A DNA stretch of 64,000 bases, from positions 73,663,001-73,727,000 of the forward strand of contig NC_134106.1 in the NCBI RefSeq assembly GCF_040939455.1. Reading direction: 5' to 3'. The stretch is from Microcebus murinus. Its lineage: Eukaryota > Chordata > Mammalia > Primates > Cheirogaleidae. The notes beneath the pieces were generated by a model that saw only the letters and a program-made list of their open reading frames with translations, searched no databases and was not told the DNA's origin. The position numbers and the translations under genes were made by a program. This document shows, piece after piece, positions 60,401 to 64,000 of this stretch (positions are counted from its first letter, which is position 1; every line of letters starts with the position of its first letter).

Positions 60401-61129
60401 AACAAACAAAAAAACTATTGAAGGCAGTAATGTCTGAGCTGCAATATCTGTCTCTGCTCAGAGACAGAGCATTTAACTTTTCACAATGAACTCGTTTGCA
60501 CTGTTTGATTTCTTACCTAAGCTTGTATAATTTTTAAGAACTAATTAAAAGTTCTAGGAATCTGAATATTATATAGTATCCGACTTGTAGAGCCTGGGGT
60601 TCCAGTAGCATCACAAAAGTCCTGGTTCAGCCATGCTATAATTCACACATATGTAAAATACAGCCGTGATGCTTACGGCCAAGATCACGCCAAGGGCTTT
60701 TTCTCACGCACCTGCCACGTTCTCAGCTCTGTGCAGTGGGGACACTGCAGCAGCGACAGCACAAGTCCCTGTCCTTAAAGAGTTGAAGGAGGACGTTTTG
60801 CTTTCAGGAGGCCCATTCAGAGAAAGTAGTCATGTCCTAATTCTCAGAGAGGGCCCAGAAGAAAAGGAAAGTGGAGCAGCCCCACAAGGGTGGATTTATT
60901 ACCAGCATGAATGGACCCTGGTCCAAGACACCCCCAGACACATTACCTAGATAGAGTGGCTCTATTCACCAAAAATCAGTGTCTGTATTTTGTGCCTGAG
61001 TCAAATTGCATCAAAACACTCTGAATGGGTATGTTAATCATTCCACAATGTATATGTAGATCAAAACATCGCACTGGTCATTACAGACATATATCATTTT
61101 TTTACATGTGCAAAAATACACCACAGCCT
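57461..61129. other. Intergenic unique sequence, no gene seen
   Basis: 3.7 kb with no firm repeats. Frames of 74-140 codons (for example 59,895-60,317 minus, 59,705-60,028 plus) overlap in opposite directions and have no recognisable domains. Parts at 58,400-58,700 and 58,860-60,000 are GC-richer and could hold regulatory elements, but I see no specific site. Confidence 0.5.
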
Positions 61130-61500
61130 AGTTTATTACAGTAAAACTGGAAACTTCCCAAATACACAATATTACAGCTCAAGCAAACTGATTAACTAAA
61201 TTATAGTACATTCAAATGATAGCTAAACAAGCAGCCACTAAAAATCCAGTTGCCAAACAACAACAAAAAATTAGTGAATAAGAAAATGCTTGTTAAACCT
61301 AAAGTGAAAAATGCATGATATATAGCCACACACACATTATTCTTCTAATTTTTTGAGGCTATATTTATGTATATCTACGTACGTAACACATCAAAATTTA
61401 ATAGTGGTTATTTTTTGTGGGTGGTTTTTATTTTTAATTAAAATATATTGTGTGTTTTCCAAATTTTCTACAATACATACTCCCATTGAAACAGAAAAAT
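61130..61500 (+). repeat. L1M/HAL1-type 3' end fragment
   Basis: GATTAACTAAATTATAGTAC, GTGAAAAATGCATGATATAT, then TTTAATAGTGGTTA and ACACATTTTC-like tail text follow the old L1/HAL1 3' end. Confidence 0.65.
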
Positions 61501-61689
61501 GTTTCTAGTTAACTACGTGTGCCCTTCAGGGGAACCAGCCAACCAACCATACAGGGGCCTGATGGGAGAAGGAGCCGGGTGGGGCAGGAAGTGGCCTATG
61601 CCCTTGGCGACAACCTATGCCTCTGGTCCCCTGGGATTTGTTAGACCTCACCAAGACTTGGGGAGGTGACTGAGGCAGAGACATGCTTT

Positions 61690-62030
61690 AAGAACAGTTT
61701 TAGATTTATAGAATTGCTGTGAAAATAGTAGAGTTCCCATATATCACACACCTACTTTCCCCATTATTAATACGTTACATTAGCACGGTGCATCTGTCAC
61801 AAGTAATAAGCTAGTATTGGTACATTGTTACTAACTAAGGTCTACACTTTGTACAGATTTCCTTAGCTTTTACCTAATGTCCTTTCCTGTCCTACAATCC
61901 CATCCAGGACTCCCCATGACAGGGAGTCATCCCGTGTCCCCAGGCTCCTCTTGGCTGTGACAGTTTCCCATACTGTCCTTGTTTATGAAGACAGTCTTGA
62001 GTACTGGTCAGGAATTTCATCGCCTGTCCC
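61690..62030 (+). repeat. Old L1-derived fragment
   Basis: TTAGATTTATAGAATTGCTG, CATTAGCACGGTGCATCTGT, then TGTCCTTTCCTGTCCTACAA and GTACTGGTCAGGAATTT follow a common old L1M-type segment. Subfamily and orientation are uncertain. Confidence 0.5.
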
Positions 62031-62768
62031 TTAATTAAGGTTGTCTGCTGTGTTTCCTAGTGATTAGAAAGGGGTCACAGATTTTGGGGAGGAAGACAAC
62101 AGTGATAAGGCACCACTTTTGCCAATGCCATCAAGGTGCACACGAGCACCATAACTTACCACTGGTGGTGCCGACCCTGACAACCGGGCTGGGGTGCTAG
62201 TCAGGCTCCTCCACTCTTCCACCGCTCCTTCCCTCCCCGAGTGCTGTGGAAGGAGCCCCCGTGAACAGTCCACAGGTGACAAGAGGGAGGATGCGCCCCA
62301 CCTCCTGGAGGGCGGAGTAGCTGCATCATTGCTTGGAAATCTTCTGCAGGGAGATTTGTTTTCCTTCCTTCACTTATTTATTGATCACTTATATCATATT
62401 CTTCATACTCTGGGTTATATGCCAATACCACGGTATTAATTTTGTTGCTCAACTGTTCCAGCTTTGGCCACTGAGAGCTTTCACATGGTTCCTGCATCGC
62501 TTTGACATAATCCTGTCCTTGTGGGGTTTTGGTGTGTCTTTCTAAGTAGTTCTTTGCTTTCTGGCATGACAAGGTACACCGGGCTCATCTTGGGCACTCC
62601 TTGCCCCAGCCCTGGAATCGGCCATTTCTCCAAGGAGCCCTGGGCCCTTTCACTGGAGAACATTAGAACCCAAGATCTGGGCACTGATGTACTCGCTGCT
62701 CCTGGGGCATAGTAGGTTCTGGGTGCTCTCAGCTCACAGAGCAATAAGATGTATGTGTATATGCTAAC

Positions 62769-62802
<34 letters not shown>

Positions 62803-64000
62803 TAAATATTTCTATTTTTAACTGTTTGTATCTTTACTAAGCTAAACATGAGTTCTGACTGACATCTCCAACTATGATCTATCACCACATGAATCCTTCT
62901 AACCTCCTCCCTTGGTTACCTGTAAATTCCCACTCTGACAGTGAACACCTGGCTGCCACCATCCCCACACAATTACACACACAGCAGTAACAGAATTGCC
63001 ACCCGGTACCACCTGGGACACAACTTTATCAGTTAGAGCACAGTGTTGTGTGCAGCTCCTTCTACCTTTAGTCTCACAGATGCCACTCCGTTCCGAAGTG
63101 ACCTAGGACCTTCTCCTCAGCCCCTTCAAGAAGGCCCTGCATGCATCTCTTGGTGTTGTAGGCTGTGTCTTGAGGTGTTTCTTCCAGTAGAGTCACATGG
63201 CGAAGTGCACAGGTAAGGACAAACAGCACAGCTAAGGTGTGGACTCCATGCTGCAGCAGCCCACGCTCTGCCCCGCCGCTTGGCCATCAGGCGGCTCTTC
63301 CACTGAGGCCTTGCCCAAGCGCACCGGGGACCCCAACTGTGGCCCCTCGGTGACCCTGAGCTCACCCCTCCACATGGTGCTTCAGCCTGAGCTGCTCCAC
63401 CTAAGGACATATACAGTTTTTATTTGTCAATTATACCTGAATAACACTGTGAGGGGACAACACTATGAAGCAATAAATTAAAGTCTTAGGTTTAGAACTA
63501 ACCTCCTTTCTACCTCACCGCCCCACGCCGACATGAGGCCACACACTGGCACCACCATCACTGCCCATCACGGGGAGGGTGACTGGCCAGTGTTCCCCAG
63601 TATCATGCAGGATTGTTGTGGGAATTAAGAAGATGGGTGATACAGGAATTCTTAGACTCCCTTGAGTATGACTATCCTAATATTCCAAGGTTTCCTAGAG
63701 GGCTCACAGCTCAAGAATTGGGATATTTTCTCTGCAAACACAGTTTTAGCAAGTCTCAGAAGAAAACTTCCTATACTCCCTTCCTCCATCCTTCTGCTCC
63801 TACCCTACCTCCACCTGGGAGATCCTTTGACCTGCTGAACAGTTACCAGGTCTAGCTAGCTCCTCAAGTTCTTCAAGCACAGCTGCTCAAAGAAAGTAGA
63901 ACTCTAAAGAAGCCGTTTGGCCTCCATGCAGCCTCAGCTGAACTACAGGGCTGGGCAGGGAAGACAAGATACCCCTGAGTCATTGCCCAGGGGGAATGGC
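62031..64000. other. Intergenic to right edge, no gene seen
   Basis: No IL1B exon or other gene was recognised. It includes the (TA)n tract and an A/T-rich tract near 62,770-62,820. Confidence 0.55.
62772..62801 (+). repeat. (TA)15 microsatellite
   Basis: About fifteen uninterrupted TA units. Confidence 0.95.

Overview
This is mammalian genomic DNA, almost certainly from a strepsirrhine primate and most likely a lemur. The intact Alu at 36,069-36,450 has the right-arm diagnostic text seen in lemur Alus (TGAGCTACGCTGACGCCACG), and the youngest L1 elements end in a lemur-type 3' UTR (GTACCCCCATAATATGC followed by A-rich tails). This assignment comes from recalled repeat families, not from a database search.

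The only cellular protein-coding gene I can support is IL37, the anti-inflammatory IL-1 family cytokine. It lies on the minus strand with five coding exons between 19,369 and 13,465, and every junction has GT/AG ends and a consistent phase. In the human IL-1 cluster IL1B lies upstream of IL37 and IL36G downstream, so IL1B would be expected off the right edge and IL36G off the left edge. The right-hand 45 kb holds no recognisable gene and is intergenic.

Layout. 1-3,202: 5' half of a young minus-strand L1 with an open ORF1 and an open ORF2 start. 4,387-11,998: an older minus-strand L1 with three tandem 300-bp units in its 5' UTR. 12,003-13,575: an L1 relic that carries a 48-bp copy of IL37 exon sequence and a solo LTR. 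13,465-19,369: IL37. 17,203-24,678: the source of a duplication whose copy sits at 28,194-33,850 in rotated order. That copy is interrupted by a PNRC1 retropseudogene. 26,258-27,890 and 34,672-35,545: two 5'-inverted L1s. 35,545-36,625: a GAT microsatellite, DNA transposon relics and an Alu that itself holds a tiny retro-insertion. 37,770-45,875: an ancient L1 split by a mariner and by a younger ORF1-less L1. 45,876-64,000: mostly unique intergenic DNA with L2, MIR, AluJ, MaLR LTR, another LTR and old L1 fragments, plus one good CTCF-like motif.

The most notable observation is in IL37. The usual stop position is lost, and the reading frame runs 63 codons further, the last 36 or so through an antisense L1 ORF2 fragment read in the L1's own frame. 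It ends at a TAA that overlaps an AATAAA hexamer. If real, this is an IL-37 with a transposon-derived C-terminal tail. The second is the circularly permuted duplication, which looks like re-integration of a circular DNA intermediate. All identities are from reading the sequence by eye.
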